Shown here: piece by piece, positions 17,778-26,626 of the stretch
How positions within the stretch are numbered: the first letter of the stretch is position 1
Layout of the letters: every line of letters starts with the position of its first letter
Assembly (NCBI GenBank): GCA_963744115.1
Contig: CAVUSI010000003.1
Span: 186,001-250,000 of the forward strand
Reading direction: 5' to 3'
DNA length: 64,000 nucleotides
From: Chersky-267 sp963744115
GTDB lineage: Bacteria > Chloroflexota > Limnocylindria > Limnocylindrales > CSP1-4
The notes under the pieces: generated by a model
Told to the model about the DNA's origin: nothing
The model's input: only the letters and a program-made list of their open reading frames with translations
The model's database searches: none
Program-made: the position numbers and the translations under genes

Positions 17778-18371
17778 GTGAAGCGACCCTTCCGAGTCCC
17801 ACGAGAGCGACACCAGCGAGGCCAGTCCCTGGTCGAGTTCGCCCTCGTCTTCCCGATCTTCTTCGTCCTGCTGATGGGGCTGATCGAGTTCGGGCTGGTG
17901 TTCAACGCCCTGCTGTCGATCAACTTCGCCAGCCGCGACGCGTCCCTGATCGCGGCCGAGGCCGGCAACGCCGTCGGCTCCGACTGCGTCATCCTCAAGA
18001 AGGTCGAGGACGCGATCAGCGCACCGGCGAGCACATCCCGGGTCACCGAGGTCCGCATCTACAACGCGGACAAGAACGGCAACCAGATCGGCGGCCAGGT
18101 GAACGTCTACGCCCGATCCGGCACGACCCCGTGCACCCTGCCAAGCGGTGCGTGGACGGCTCCGTACTCGTTGACGACGGGCGGCTACCTCGAGACGAAC
18201 CGCTGCAACATCCAGGCCGGCTGCTCCGGCTCGGGTGGCGTCGATACGATCGGGGTCAAGATCACCTACCACTACACCTGGTTCACCCCGATGGGCTCGT
18301 TCATCGGGCTCGGGGCGACCGACTACACGATGGTCGAATCGAACGTCATGCGGATGGAGCCGATCCTGTGA
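17778..18371 (+). CDS. TadE-like pilus/surface assembly protein
   Basis: This 197-residue protein has a basic N-terminus then GQSLVEFALVFPIFFVLLMG, the classic TadE N-terminal motif (Glu after the Leu-Val pair, followed by one long helix). The remainder (residues about 45-197) is external, with several Cys (positions in SDCVIL, TTPCTL, NRCNIQAGC) that could form disulfides. TadE-like minor pseudopilins take part in Flp/Tad pilus assembly or secretion. The start is GTG 17778, with GGCGGAG 9 bases upstream; the frame is open further 5' but the TadE motif should stand near the N-terminus. It overlaps the next TadE-like gene by 4 bp. Confidence 0.87.
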   Translation: MKRPFRVPRERHQRGQSLVEFALVFPIFFVLLMGLIEFGLVFNALLSINFASRDASLIAAEAGNAVGSDCVILKKVEDAISAPASTSRVTEVRIYNADKNGNQIGGQVNVYARSGTTPCTLPSGAWTAPYSLTTGGYLETNRCNIQAGCSGSGGVDTIGVKITYHYTWFTPMGSFIGLGATDYTMVESNVMRMEPIL

Positions 18372-18976
18372 GCCGCGTGCATCGACCGACCCGCCGGCGC
18401 AGCGGCGCCCGGGGCCAGAGCCTCGTCGAGTTCTCGGTGGCCGTCCCGGTCTTCGTGATGATGCTGTTCGGGATGCTCGAGTTCGGGTTCGCCTTCAGCC
18501 ACAACCTGACCCTCGAGTACGCGACCCGGGAAGGCGCCCGGACGGGCGCAGCGCTCGGCAAGGGCACCGCGTCGGTGGCCTGCGCCGTCGATGCATCGGG
18601 GACCTCCCCGGTCGACCAGCAGATCATCGCGGCGGCCCAGCGTGTCCTGACCTCGCCCGGATCCCCGGTCGATGTCAGCCGGGTCAGCCAGATCACCATC
18701 TACCAGGCGAACGCCTCGGGTGGCCAGGCCGGCCCGGTGAACGTCTGGGTCCCCGGCGCGGGCCCGACCGTCGACGGTGTGGCGCTCAAGTTCAAGCAGA
18801 GCAGCGTCAGCTGGAACGCGTGTTCCCGCGACAACGGCTCGACCCCCGACTCGATCGGGATCGGACTCACCTACAGCTACCGCCTGATCAGCCCGCTGGG
18901 GGTCTTCCTCGGGATGGTCGGCACCCCTCAGTTCTCGATGTCCGACCGCACCGTCATGGCGCTCAACCCGAGCTAG
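18368..18976 (+). CDS. Second TadE-like pilus/surface assembly protein
   Basis: This 202-residue protein repeats the plan of its neighbour: a basic start, GQSLVEFSVAVPVFVMMLFG and one membrane helix, then an external domain ending in SDRTVMALNPS. The GTG start (18368) overlaps the previous stop by 4 bp. The two TadE-like proteins are similar at the N-terminus only, as expected for TadE/TadF-type partners. The last codons of this gene reappear as a vestige at 21223-21258, ahead of the second TadG-like gene, which shows how the downstream genes were duplicated. Confidence 0.87.
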   Translation: MSRVHRPTRRRSGARGQSLVEFSVAVPVFVMMLFGMLEFGFAFSHNLTLEYATREGARTGAALGKGTASVACAVDASGTSPVDQQIIAAAQRVLTSPGSPVDVSRVSQITIYQANASGGQAGPVNVWVPGAGPTVDGVALKFKQSSVSWNACSRDNGSTPDSIGIGLTYSYRLISPLGVFLGMVGTPQFSMSDRTVMALNPS

Positions 18977-18989
18977 GGGAACGATCGAA

Positions 18990-21155
18990 ATGGGTCGATC
19001 GACCCCGGCCGCCAATACCACGGCCGCCGCGCGGCACCGGGTGGCTTCACGTGGCCAGATGCTCGTGCTGTTCGCCGTGTCGATCTTCGTCCTGACCGGG
19101 ATCACCGCGATCGTCGTCGACGTCAGCTGGTACTGGGCGAACAGCCTGCGCGTCCAGCGCGCCGCCGACGCCGCCGCCCTCGCCGGCGTCGTCTGGCTGC
19201 CGAGCGACCCCACGTCCGCGTACGACACCGCCCGCAAGGAAGCGATCAAGAACGGCTACGACGGGTCGAGCCCGGGCGTCACGGTCACCCCGCTCCAGGA
19301 CGCCACCAACAAGCGTCGGCTGAGCGTCACGATCTCGGCTCCGGTCGGCACGTTCTTCATGCGGGTGTTCGGCCTGCCCTCGATCCAGGCGACCCGCAGC
19401 TCGAAGGCGGAGTTCGTCCTGCCGGTCCCGATGGGAAGCCCGCAGAACTACTACGGTGTCGGCTTCTTCGAAGGGCTCACCGGCGGCCCGATCACCCCGG
19501 TCGGCCCATCTGCTCCCACCTGGTCGCAAACGACCGCCCCGGACAACGATTTCACCAACCCGGACCGGGCATGGTCAACGAACAATCTGTACGCCACCGG
19601 GGTCGTCGGCACGGGCGCGGCCGGAGCCAGCCAGGGCTACGGCAACTTCGGGTTCAATGTCGCCGCCGGGCTGGCGATCAAGGGGATCGAGGTCAAGGTC
19701 GAGGCCAAGGCCAGCGACCCGGCGGGCTGCAAACTCGGCGTCGAGCTGTCCTGGGACAACGGCGCGACCTATACGGCAACGGGCAAGACGGTCGATCTGA
19801 CCGGCAGCGACCCTGCCGCCGGAAGCTGGCCGAGCGCCGGCGCGTCGGGTGACACCTGGGGGCGGACATGGGCGCCCGCCGAGCTGGCGAACGGTCAGCT
19901 GAGGGTCCGGCTGCGTGCATTCGATCCGGAGTCGAACAACGACTCGACGAACTCGAGCAACCTTCGCTGCAACAACACCGCGACCGAATCGGTCGACGCG
20001 TTCACCGTGACGGTCTACACGCAGGGCAAGGTCAACGCGACCCTGCCGGTGCCGAATCCGGCCGGCGGCGCTCCGCTCGCACCCCAGAACATCTGGGGCG
20101 CCGTCTTCACGTCGGGCGGCCTGCGCGAGAACGGCGATCGCTACGCGCCGTCCTATATCGGCGGTGGGCTCGGACAGCCCAAGGGCGATCCCAACCCCGA
20201 CTACGACCCGAACGGCTACGACTATACGGTCGAGCTGAACGGGGGTTCGAACGGCCAGGTCCAGTTGTTCGACCCGATCTTCTGCGCCACCGGCGACAAC
20301 GGCCATGGCGGGTCGTTCGGCGCGGGCGACCACTGGACCGACACTCCGAACGGCACCGTCATCAAGCCGGTCGCCGTCACCTATCGCCTGTACGACATGC
20401 ACAACACGCCGCTCGATCCGACCGACGACGGCGCCCCGCTCGCCACCAAGACCTACGATCCGGGGAGCAGGACCCTGGGCGACTTCAGCGGTGATTTCGG
20501 GACGCCCCAGAACAGCGGGGACGGCAACCGGCTGGATTGCGGGACCGACCCGGCGCACAACGCCTGGGTGGTGCTCAAGAACGGCCTGCCGGCGGGCAAG
20601 TACCGGGTCAACGTCAACACCACTGTTGACGCCGGTAACGCCTCGGTCGGTGCCGAGAACCTCTTCTCGATCTGGGTCGGATCGACCGGCGGGACCGCTC
20701 GAGTCTACGGCGGGGGGCGGATGGCGGCCTACGTCAACCTGGCCGCCGGGACAGGCGTGTTCTACCTGGCCCAGATCGAGGCGGCCCATGCCGGCAAGAC
20801 GATGACGATCGATCTGTTCGATCCCGGCGAGTCCAGCGGCAATGCGTACCTGCGGATCCTGAGCCCCGATGGGAACTCATACGGCTATGCCCACTTCAAC
20901 TGGACATCGGACGACGGCCGATCCGGGACCGATGTCACCCAGATCCAGACCTCGAACGGGTCGGCCCTGTTCAACAACCACCTGATCTCGATCGACATCC
21001 CGCTCCCGACGACCTACGGCTCGGGTGGATTGACCCCGGCTGGGGAAACGGAACCGGGTTGGTGGAAGATCGAGTACCAGATGAGCGCGGCGAATGACAC
21101 CACCACCTGGGAAGTCAGCATCAACGGCAACCCGGTCCACCTCGTCGTGCCATGA
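18990..21155 (+). CDS. TadG-like surface protein, copy 1
   Basis: This 721-residue protein starts with a Tad domain: RGQMLVLFAVSIFVLTGITA is the membrane helix (residues about 21-46), followed by VDVSWYWANSLRVQRAADAA and ALAG, the hallmark of TadG-like proteins. The external region is long for the family (typically 300-550 residues): about residues 170-350 look like a beta-sandwich (WSWDNGATYT-type strands), and the rest is Gly/Asn/Thr-rich with repeated aromatic strands. It ends NPVHLVVP, an ending shared by all three copies. It is the third gene of the TadE operon, 13 bp after the second TadE-like gene. No Tad ATPase or platform genes are in the window. Confidence 0.8.
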   Translation: MGRSTPAANTTAAARHRVASRGQMLVLFAVSIFVLTGITAIVVDVSWYWANSLRVQRAADAAALAGVVWLPSDPTSAYDTARKEAIKNGYDGSSPGVTVTPLQDATNKRRLSVTISAPVGTFFMRVFGLPSIQATRSSKAEFVLPVPMGSPQNYYGVGFFEGLTGGPITPVGPSAPTWSQTTAPDNDFTNPDRAWSTNNLYATGVVGTGAAGASQGYGNFGFNVAAGLAIKGIEVKVEAKASDPAGCKLGVELSWDNGATYTATGKTVDLTGSDPAAGSWPSAGASGDTWGRTWAPAELANGQLRVRLRAFDPESNNDSTNSSNLRCNNTATESVDAFTVTVYTQGKVNATLPVPNPAGGAPLAPQNIWGAVFTSGGLRENGDRYAPSYIGGGLGQPKGDPNPDYDPNGYDYTVELNGGSNGQVQLFDPIFCATGDNGHGGSFGAGDHWTDTPNGTVIKPVAVTYRLYDMHNTPLDPTDDGAPLATKTYDPGSRTLGDFSGDFGTPQNSGDGNRLDCGTDPAHNAWVVLKNGLPAGKYRVNVNTTVDAGNASVGAENLFSIWVGSTGGTARVYGGGRMAAYVNLAAGTGVFYLAQIEAAHAGKTMTIDLFDPGESSGNAYLRILSPDGNSYGYAHFNWTSDDGRSGTDVTQIQTSNGSALFNNHLISIDIPLPTTYGSGGLTPAGETEPGWWKIEYQMSAANDTTTWEVSINGNPVHLVVP
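19050..19194 (+). repeat. 145-bp near-identical Tad-domain block, copy 1
   Basis: This block encodes the membrane helix and first external helix of the Tad domain. It differs at one base from the copy at 24086-24230 and at two bases from the copy at 21332-21476; all differences are synonymous. Sequence on both sides is clearly more diverged. Confidence 0.9.
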
Positions 21156-21222
21156 CCCGATCGCCGTTGACACCCGATCAGGCAGCACGAGCTGCTCGCA
21201 CCCCCGGCGGCGCGACTGCGCT

Positions 21223-21258
21223 TCCGACCGCACGTCATGACGCTCAACCCGAGCTAGG
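21223..21258 (+). repeat. Vestige of the TadE-like gene's 3' end
   Basis: This stretch matches bases 18941-18977 (the last codons of the second TadE-like gene plus the following GG) with one deleted base and one substitution; it includes CGCTCAACCCGAGCTAGG. It is no longer part of a TadE frame but sits, as in the original, just before a TadG-like start. It marks the duplication junction. Confidence 0.85.
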
Positions 21259-21271
21259 AGTAATCATCCAA

Positions 21272-23584
21272 ATGCGTCCCCTGGACCGAGCCCGCCGCAG
21301 CACCGCAACCGCCCGCCACCGGGTGGCTGCACGTGGCCAGATGCTCGTGCTGTTCGCCGTGTCGATCTTCGTCCTGACCGGGATCACCGCGATCGTCGTC
21401 GACGTCAGCTGGTACTGGGCGAACAGCCTCCGCGTCCAGCGCGCCGCCGACGCCGCCGCTCTCGCCGGCGTCGTCTGGCTGCCTGGCAACCCGAGCACAG
21501 CCTATTCGACGGCCCAGGACGAGGCGGTCAAGAACGGCTATGACGACGGTATCGGCGGGGTGGTCGTGACCCCGCTCCAGGATGCCAGCAACAAGCGTCG
21601 GCTGAGCGTCACGATCTCGGCTCCGGTCGGCACGTTCTTCATGAAGATCTTCGGCCTGAACTCGATCCAGGCGATCCGCAGCTCGAAGGCGGAGTACGTC
21701 CTGCCGGTCCCGATGGGGAGCCCGGAGAACTACTACGGCGTGTTCGGCCTGACCCGCGGGTTGACCTCGACCGACCAGGTGACGACGACGAACACGACCA
21801 CCGCGCCCGGCGACTCCGGCTGGGGCAAGGTCGACACGACGGCCCCCGGCACGGCCAACTGGACCGCCTCGAGCGGGACGCTCATCAACAGCGTCAACTC
21901 GAACAACAACATCTACGCGCGGACGAGCACGAACAACTCCGCCCAGCAGTGGAGCGGGTTCGGCCTGCTCAGTGGGGGCACAGCCATCCCGACCGCGGGC
22001 GTCGGCCAGACGCTCACGATCGTCGGGCTCCAGGTCCGGCTGACCGACACCTGGATGGCCTCGGCCTGCGCCGGGACGACCATCAAGGCCGACGTCTCGT
22101 GGAACGGCGGGACGACCTGGGGGAGCCAGATCGCGACGCCCAACCTCACGACGCCGGTCGGGAGCGCCGCCACCTCCACCCTGCCGTCGTCGGGTGGCTC
22201 GACGAGCACGACGGCCTGGGGTCCGGCCACGCCCCACACCTGGGCCCGCAACGACTTCTCGGACACCAACTTCCGGGTGCGGCTGACCGTGGTCAAGGGC
22301 TGCACGACCCTCCCCCAGACCAACGTCGACATGGTCGAGGCCCGCGTCTACTGGAGCATGGACACCACCACGACCACGACCACCACCACGACGACGCCCA
22401 TCGCCGACAAGAACCTCCAGGGTCCGGGCACGACCTGCACCGGCGTGGCGAGCTGCTATAACGCCGACGGCGCGGTCCTCAACCCGCGCGGCTTCTGGGC
22501 GACCCAGAACACGGAGGGGGCCGCCAACATCAACGGCGACGCGTTCCAGCCGTACTACGACACCGTCGGCGGAGCGACCAACCCGGCCTATGACGGCAGC
22601 GCGTACTACAACTACGCGGTCGAGATGCCGGCCGGCACGACCAACGGGTCGGTCTACGTCTACGACCCGGTCTTCTGCGCGGTCACGACCAGCAAGGGGA
22701 CCGGCGACCGCTGGTTCTCCGGTGGCGGCAGTGCGGTGAGCACCTTCTACGAGCTGTACGACACCAAGAACACGCTCTACGACATGACCGACGACGGCTC
22801 GCCCGTCGCCAACTCGAGCGCGCTCTTCCGGAAGATCGGGGCGTCCGACTCGACCATGGGCGGCAGCGGCGGGTCCGAGTGCAGGCATACGACGATCGCC
22901 CCCTACGGCGATGGCCGGGACTACCACGACGAGTGGTACCTGCTGGCCAGCGGCCTGAGCGGCGGGGCGAACGGCAAGGTCTATCGCCTCCATACCACCT
23001 CGACCGATCCGTCCAACGCCGCCGACCAGCGCAACGTCGACGGCGAGAACAGCTACGCGCTGTACGCCTCGGCCAGCGGCGGGACGCCGAGGATCTACGG
23101 CATCGGCGCGATGCAGATGTTCACGCCGCTCACCGCCGCGGGCTCGGTCACCTCGTCCGAGTTCTACCTGGCCCAGATCGACGCGGTCCACGCCGGGAAG
23201 ACGGTCGAGATCGCGCTCTGGGACCCGGGTGACACGAACCCCCTGAGCGCGTCGATCCAGATCGAGATCCCGACGAGCACCGGTTGGGCGCCTGCATCGA
23301 TGGACTACACCGCTGCTCAGGGCACGACGAACGCGGGAGTCGCGAACTGCAACTCATTGTCCGGCACCGGGGTCTCGTCCATCCAGACGAACGTCGGCGC
23401 CACCCAGGGGACCTACAACGGGTGCTGGCTGACCATCCAGGTCGTCATCCCGACGACGTACACCGCCCAGCAGAGCGGGTGGTGGAAGATCAAGTACACG
23501 ATGAACGGGACCGGGACCTCGAACGACGTCACGACCTGGAAGGTCCAGATCCGCGGGAACCCGGTCCACCTCGTCGTTCCGTAA
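21272..23584 (+). CDS. TadG-like surface protein, copy 2
   Basis: This 770-residue protein starts at ATG 21272, 11 bases after AGGAG (21256-21260); a longer frame from 21152 reads through the duplicated leader and is not expected. The Tad domain (RGQMLVLFAVSIFVLTGITA, then the VDVSWYWANS helix) is identical in protein sequence to copy 1. The external region includes a beta-sandwich-like part, a run of Thr (about residues 367-376, from ACC/ACG triplets near 22363-22397), and a C-terminal part with EFYLAQIDAVHAGKTVEIAL and NPVHLVVP shared with the other copies. It is 116 bp after copy 1 and probably cotranscribed. Secreted or surface-attached through the single N-terminal helix. Confidence 0.8.
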   Translation: MRPLDRARRSTATARHRVAARGQMLVLFAVSIFVLTGITAIVVDVSWYWANSLRVQRAADAAALAGVVWLPGNPSTAYSTAQDEAVKNGYDDGIGGVVVTPLQDASNKRRLSVTISAPVGTFFMKIFGLNSIQAIRSSKAEYVLPVPMGSPENYYGVFGLTRGLTSTDQVTTTNTTTAPGDSGWGKVDTTAPGTANWTASSGTLINSVNSNNNIYARTSTNNSAQQWSGFGLLSGGTAIPTAGVGQTLTIVGLQVRLTDTWMASACAGTTIKADVSWNGGTTWGSQIATPNLTTPVGSAATSTLPSSGGSTSTTAWGPATPHTWARNDFSDTNFRVRLTVVKGCTTLPQTNVDMVEARVYWSMDTTTTTTTTTTTPIADKNLQGPGTTCTGVASCYNADGAVLNPRGFWATQNTEGAANINGDAFQPYYDTVGGATNPAYDGSAYYNYAVEMPAGTTNGSVYVYDPVFCAVTTSKGTGDRWFSGGGSAVSTFYELYDTKNTLYDMTDDGSPVANSSALFRKIGASDSTMGGSGGSECRHTTIAPYGDGRDYHDEWYLLASGLSGGANGKVYRLHTTSTDPSNAADQRNVDGENSYALYASASGGTPRIYGIGAMQMFTPLTAAGSVTSSEFYLAQIDAVHAGKTVEIALWDPGDTNPLSASIQIEIPTSTGWAPASMDYTAAQGTTNAGVANCNSLSGTGVSSIQTNVGATQGTYNGCWLTIQVVIPTTYTAQQSGWWKIKYTMNGTGTSNDVTTWKVQIRGNPVHLVVP
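21332..21476 (+). repeat. 145-bp near-identical Tad-domain block, copy 2
   Basis: Same block as 19050-19194 (two synonymous differences) and 24086-24230 (one synonymous difference). Confidence 0.9.
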
Positions 23585-23623
23585 GCCATTCCTCGGGCGG
23601 AGTATTTCGCCCTCCGTCCTCAT

Positions 23624-23663
23624 CGGCCGAGCCGTTCGGGTCATCCGACGGCTCGGCCGTTTC
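23624..23663 (+). terminator. Rho-independent-type terminator after TadG-like copy 2
   Basis: A 12-bp perfect stem CGGCCGAGCCGT (23624-23635) / ACGGCTCGGCCG (23648-23659) with a 12-base loop is followed by TTTCAT. The position, about 40 bases after the stop codon, fits the end of the TadE-TadG operon. Confidence 0.75.
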
Positions 23664-23913
23664 ATGTCATCTCGGGACGGCCGGTCCGACGGCCGGGAGA
23701 CGGACCTGGGCGCACGCCTTGTCGAGCGCGTCGAGCCTGGTCGCGACGCACGTCCTGCGGGCTGTGCGCGTCGCGACCCCCCCTCCCGCCAGCGGACCCA
23801 CCTGCTCCGGAGCGGAGCGACCCCCAACCCTCGCGGATCTCCTTTACCTGACCGAACCACACGGTTCGTCGCCAGCGGTCAACGGAAGTTAGTCGAATCG
23901 CCTGAAACTACGC

Positions 23914-23957
23914 CATTTGTAATGTCGGCCGACAAGTACCCCTGACTACGGTACTAG
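23914..23957 (+). promoter_or_regulatory. Conserved upstream element, copy 2
   Basis: It starts with CATTTGTAATGTCGGCC, contains the inverted repeat AGTACC (23935-23940) / GGTACT (23950-23955) around a 9-base centre CCTGACTAC, and ends in TACTAG. It differs from the copy at 26444-26487 at three of 44 positions, none in the arms. It stands 50 bases before the start of TadG-like copy 3. The inverted repeat may be an operator; TACTAG could be the -10 box. Confidence 0.7.
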
Positions 23958-24007
23958 TGCCCGATAGCCCGGATGGGTCATCGGCCTGAACGTGGAAAGG
24001 GACTCGG

Positions 24008-26227
24008 ATGGGTTCACGGATCGGCGATGTCCGCCCTCGGCCGGCGGGCTCCAGGCTCGCCGCCGCCCGCCACCGGATGGCTTCGCGTGGCCAGATGCTC
24101 GTGCTGTTCGCCGTGTCGATCTTCGTCCTGACCGGGATCACCGCGATCGTCGTCGACGTCAGCTGGTACTGGGCGAACAGCCTCCGCGTCCAGCGCGCCG
24201 CCGACGCCGCCGCCCTCGCCGGCGTCGTCTTCCTGCCCGGCGACACCACCACCGCGTACGACAAGGCTCGCAAGGAAGCGATCAAGAACGGCTACAACGG
24301 GTCGAGCCCGGGCATCACCGTGACCCCGCTCCAGGACGCCGCGAACAAGCGCCGGCTCAACGTGACGATCAGTGCGCCGGTGTCCACGTACTTCGCCCGG
24401 ATCCTCGGGATCAACTCGTTCAACGCCACGCGGACCGCCAAGGCGGAGTTCGTCCTGCCGGTCCCGATGGGCAGCCCCGACAACTACTACGGGGTCTTCG
24501 GGAAGGTCCGCACGCCAGACGGCGGCGTGACGACCACGACCGATGCCGACACCGGCTGGCTGCACGTCACGGCACCGAAGGGGACCAACGCCTGGGCCAA
24601 CTTCGGAGCCGTCTACCAGAGCGACGACAACTTCGCGACGTCGGCCCTCAACGGCGAGCAGCAGGCCTGGGGGACGCCACGGACGCCGACCAACACCGCG
24701 ATGACGATCCCCGGCGGGGCCACCATCACCGGCATCTCGGTCCGCCTCGAGGCCGATCGGACCACCGGCAACAACTGCCAGATCCAGGTCCGCCTGTCGT
24801 CGAACAACGGCGGGGCCTATACGACGGGGACCGGGACCGGGATCAAGAACACGCCCAACCTCGACGGCAACCCGAACCACCAGTACACGCTGGGGAGCAG
24901 CAGCGACCTGTGGAACCGGTCGAGCTGGTCTGCCTCGGACCTGTCGGACGGCAACTTCCGGGTCCGCGTCGAGAACGTCCACAACGGCAGTTGCAGCGGG
25001 ACGACCAACCTCGACTACGTCGAGGTCATCGTCTCCTACTCGACCACGACCTTCGTGCCCGACAAGAACCTGGCCGCGCCCGACGGCAGCAGCCTCACGC
25101 CGCGCGGGTTCTGGGGGACGTTCATCAACCAGGGTGCGGAAAAGGTCAACGGCGACGCGTACCTGCCCCATTGGAACCCCCGGACGTCCCGCGTGAACCC
25201 GGAGTACGACCCGGTCACCTACTACAACTACGGGATCGAGATCCCGGCCGGCACCTCGAACGGGCAGCTCTGGATCTACGACCCGGTCTTCTGCGCGACC
25301 GACACGAGCGGCCAGTACGGGACCGGCGATCGGTACTTCAGCGGATCGGCGGCGACGAGCGCCTATTACACGCTGTACGACACGATGAACACGCCGTACG
25401 ACCTGCAGGACGACGTGGAGAACGGCGTCATCGCCCAGTCGGGCAGTCTGTTCGCCAATATCCGGGCGTCGGACGAGAGCCTCGGCGGCCCGAACCTCGG
25501 CGGCGCCGGCGCCTCGACCGACTGCTCGCAGGGCGCCACCAATAACAAGAGTGACGGCCGGTACTGGCACGATCGCTGGTGGCAGCTGACGGGCTCGCTC
25601 CTGGGCGGTCACACCTACCGACTCCATACGACCTCGACCAACCCCGCCAACGCGGCGGCCATGGACGATGCCGACGGTCACAACTCGTTCGCGCTGTGGT
25701 CGACGGCGTCGGGCGGGACCAACGGTCCGCGGATCTACGGGATCGGCGCGATGGAGGCCTTCACCCCGCTCGACGGCGGCGGCTCCGCCGAGTTCTACCT
25801 GGCCCAGATCGATGCGATCCACTCGGGCAAGACGATGCGGATCCGGCTGTGGGACCCGGGAGACACGGGCGACCTGTCCGCATCGCTCCAGATCCTTCGA
25901 CCCGTCCAGGGCGGAGCCCCGACCCCCGCCACCTTCACCTGGTCCGCGGTCGACGGGACCCCGACCACCGGCTCCAGCTGTCCGACCAGCGGCTCCGGTT
26001 CGTCGGTGACCACGAATACGGGCGGCTCGTCCGTCTTCAACGGATGCTGGCTGACGATCGACGTCTCGCTCAAGAACTACACCGCCCCGCAGTCGGCCGG
26101 CGACCCCGAGCCGGGCTGGTGGCGGATCCGCTACACCATGGGCGGGAGCTCGTCGAGCAAGGCCTTCGACCTCACGACCTGGCAGGTCGACATCCTCGGC
26201 AATCCGGTCCACCTCGTCATCCCCTGA
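24008..26227 (+). CDS. TadG-like surface protein, copy 3
   Basis: This 739-residue protein starts at ATG 24008, 7 bases after GGAAAGG. The Tad domain block is again nearly identical in DNA to copies 1 and 2. The external region is closer to copy 2 than to copy 1: shared features include DKNLAAPDGSSLTPRGFWGT, the FCAT/FCAV strand, RIYGIGAMEAFTPL, EFYLAQIDAIHSGKTMRIRL and NPVHLVIP. Paired Cys near the C-terminal part (SSCPTSGSG and NGCWL) may form a disulfide. It has its own promoter element and a terminator downstream, so it is expressed separately from copies 1 and 2. The role is probably structural or adhesive on the cell surface; this is inferred. Confidence 0.8.
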   Translation: MGSRIGDVRPRPAGSRLAAARHRMASRGQMLVLFAVSIFVLTGITAIVVDVSWYWANSLRVQRAADAAALAGVVFLPGDTTTAYDKARKEAIKNGYNGSSPGITVTPLQDAANKRRLNVTISAPVSTYFARILGINSFNATRTAKAEFVLPVPMGSPDNYYGVFGKVRTPDGGVTTTTDADTGWLHVTAPKGTNAWANFGAVYQSDDNFATSALNGEQQAWGTPRTPTNTAMTIPGGATITGISVRLEADRTTGNNCQIQVRLSSNNGGAYTTGTGTGIKNTPNLDGNPNHQYTLGSSSDLWNRSSWSASDLSDGNFRVRVENVHNGSCSGTTNLDYVEVIVSYSTTTFVPDKNLAAPDGSSLTPRGFWGTFINQGAEKVNGDAYLPHWNPRTSRVNPEYDPVTYYNYGIEIPAGTSNGQLWIYDPVFCATDTSGQYGTGDRYFSGSAATSAYYTLYDTMNTPYDLQDDVENGVIAQSGSLFANIRASDESLGGPNLGGAGASTDCSQGATNNKSDGRYWHDRWWQLTGSLLGGHTYRLHTTSTNPANAAAMDDADGHNSFALWSTASGGTNGPRIYGIGAMEAFTPLDGGGSAEFYLAQIDAIHSGKTMRIRLWDPGDTGDLSASLQILRPVQGGAPTPATFTWSAVDGTPTTGSSCPTSGSGSSVTTNTGGSSVFNGCWLTIDVSLKNYTAPQSAGDPEPGWWRIRYTMGGSSSSKAFDLTTWQVDILGNPVHLVIP
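24086..24230 (+). repeat. 145-bp near-identical Tad-domain block, copy 3
   Basis: Same block as 19050-19194 and 21332-21476; one synonymous difference from each. Confidence 0.9.
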
Positions 26228-26267
26228 CCGGGCGGGCAGCTCCGGCCCTGCCGAACCCTCCCGACGC

Positions 26268-26291
26268 GACCCGCCGGCCATCCGGCGGGTC
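26268..26291 (+). terminator. Terminator hairpin after TadG-like copy 3
   Basis: A 10-bp perfect stem GACCCGCCGG (26268-26277) / CCGGCGGGTC (26282-26291) closes a CCAT tetraloop. No T-run follows, which is common in GC-rich genomes. Confidence 0.65.
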
Positions 26292-26443
26292 GTCGGTCGT
26301 CCGGGTCGAGGGCTCGACAGCACTACCACCCCCGACCGCACCCCAACGCGCTGGAAGGCCCAAGTGATGACAATTCCTAACCGAACCGCCCAGCGTGTCG
26401 CATTTCGTCAACAGAACATAGCCGATATGGTCCGAAATCGAGT

Positions 26444-26487
26444 CATTTGTAATGTCGGCCGTTAAGTACCCCTGACTAAGGTACTAG
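26444..26487 (+). promoter_or_regulatory. Conserved upstream element, copy 3
   Basis: CATTTGTAATGTCGGCC followed by the inverted repeat AGTACC (26465-26470) / GGTACT (26480-26485) and TACTAG. It is 41/44 identical to the copy at 23914 and has the same GTAATG-N27-TA layout as the copy at 17669. It stands about 140 bases before the VWA protein gene. Confidence 0.7.
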
Positions 26488-26626
26488 GCATGGATGACCC
26501 GAATGGGTCGTCCGGACGCCTTCTCGGGGACCGCGCCGCTTCCGACCTTCCAGGTCGCGACGACCGGCCGTCCAAGGGCGCAGAGATCGTCCGCCGGCTC
26601 CGGCGCAGCGAAAGGAAAGGGATCGA

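Larger units (their letters stand above)
23585..24007. other. Intergenic region between TadG-like copies 2 and 3
   Basis: A strong terminator hairpin lies at 23624-23659, about 250 bases follow with no convincing gene on either strand, and a conserved upstream element lies at 23914-23957. A ribosome site GGAAAGG (23994-24000) precedes ATG 24008. Copy 3 is therefore a separate transcription unit. The middle part (about 23670-23910) shows no repeat or structured RNA that I recognise. Confidence 0.6.
26228..26626. other. Intergenic region before the VWA surface protein
   Basis: It holds a terminator hairpin at 26268-26291, about 150 bases with no gene or repeat that I can support (it includes a locally AT-richer patch around 26365-26450), a conserved upstream element at 26444-26487, and about 140 bases of leader to ATG 26627. 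The leader contains no recognised riboswitch. Confidence 0.6.

Noticed and set aside
22363..22397. ACC/ACG triplet run as a microsatellite of separate interest
   Set aside because: It encodes a short Thr linker within TadG-like copy 2; such linkers are common and no regulatory role is apparent.
24014..26341. A 775-codon minus-strand frame opposite TadG-like copy 3, with similar frames opposite copies 1 and 2
   Set aside because: The composition is Arg/Gly/Val-rich without motifs; the plus strand encodes the Tad domain and has ribosome sites and terminators in the right places.
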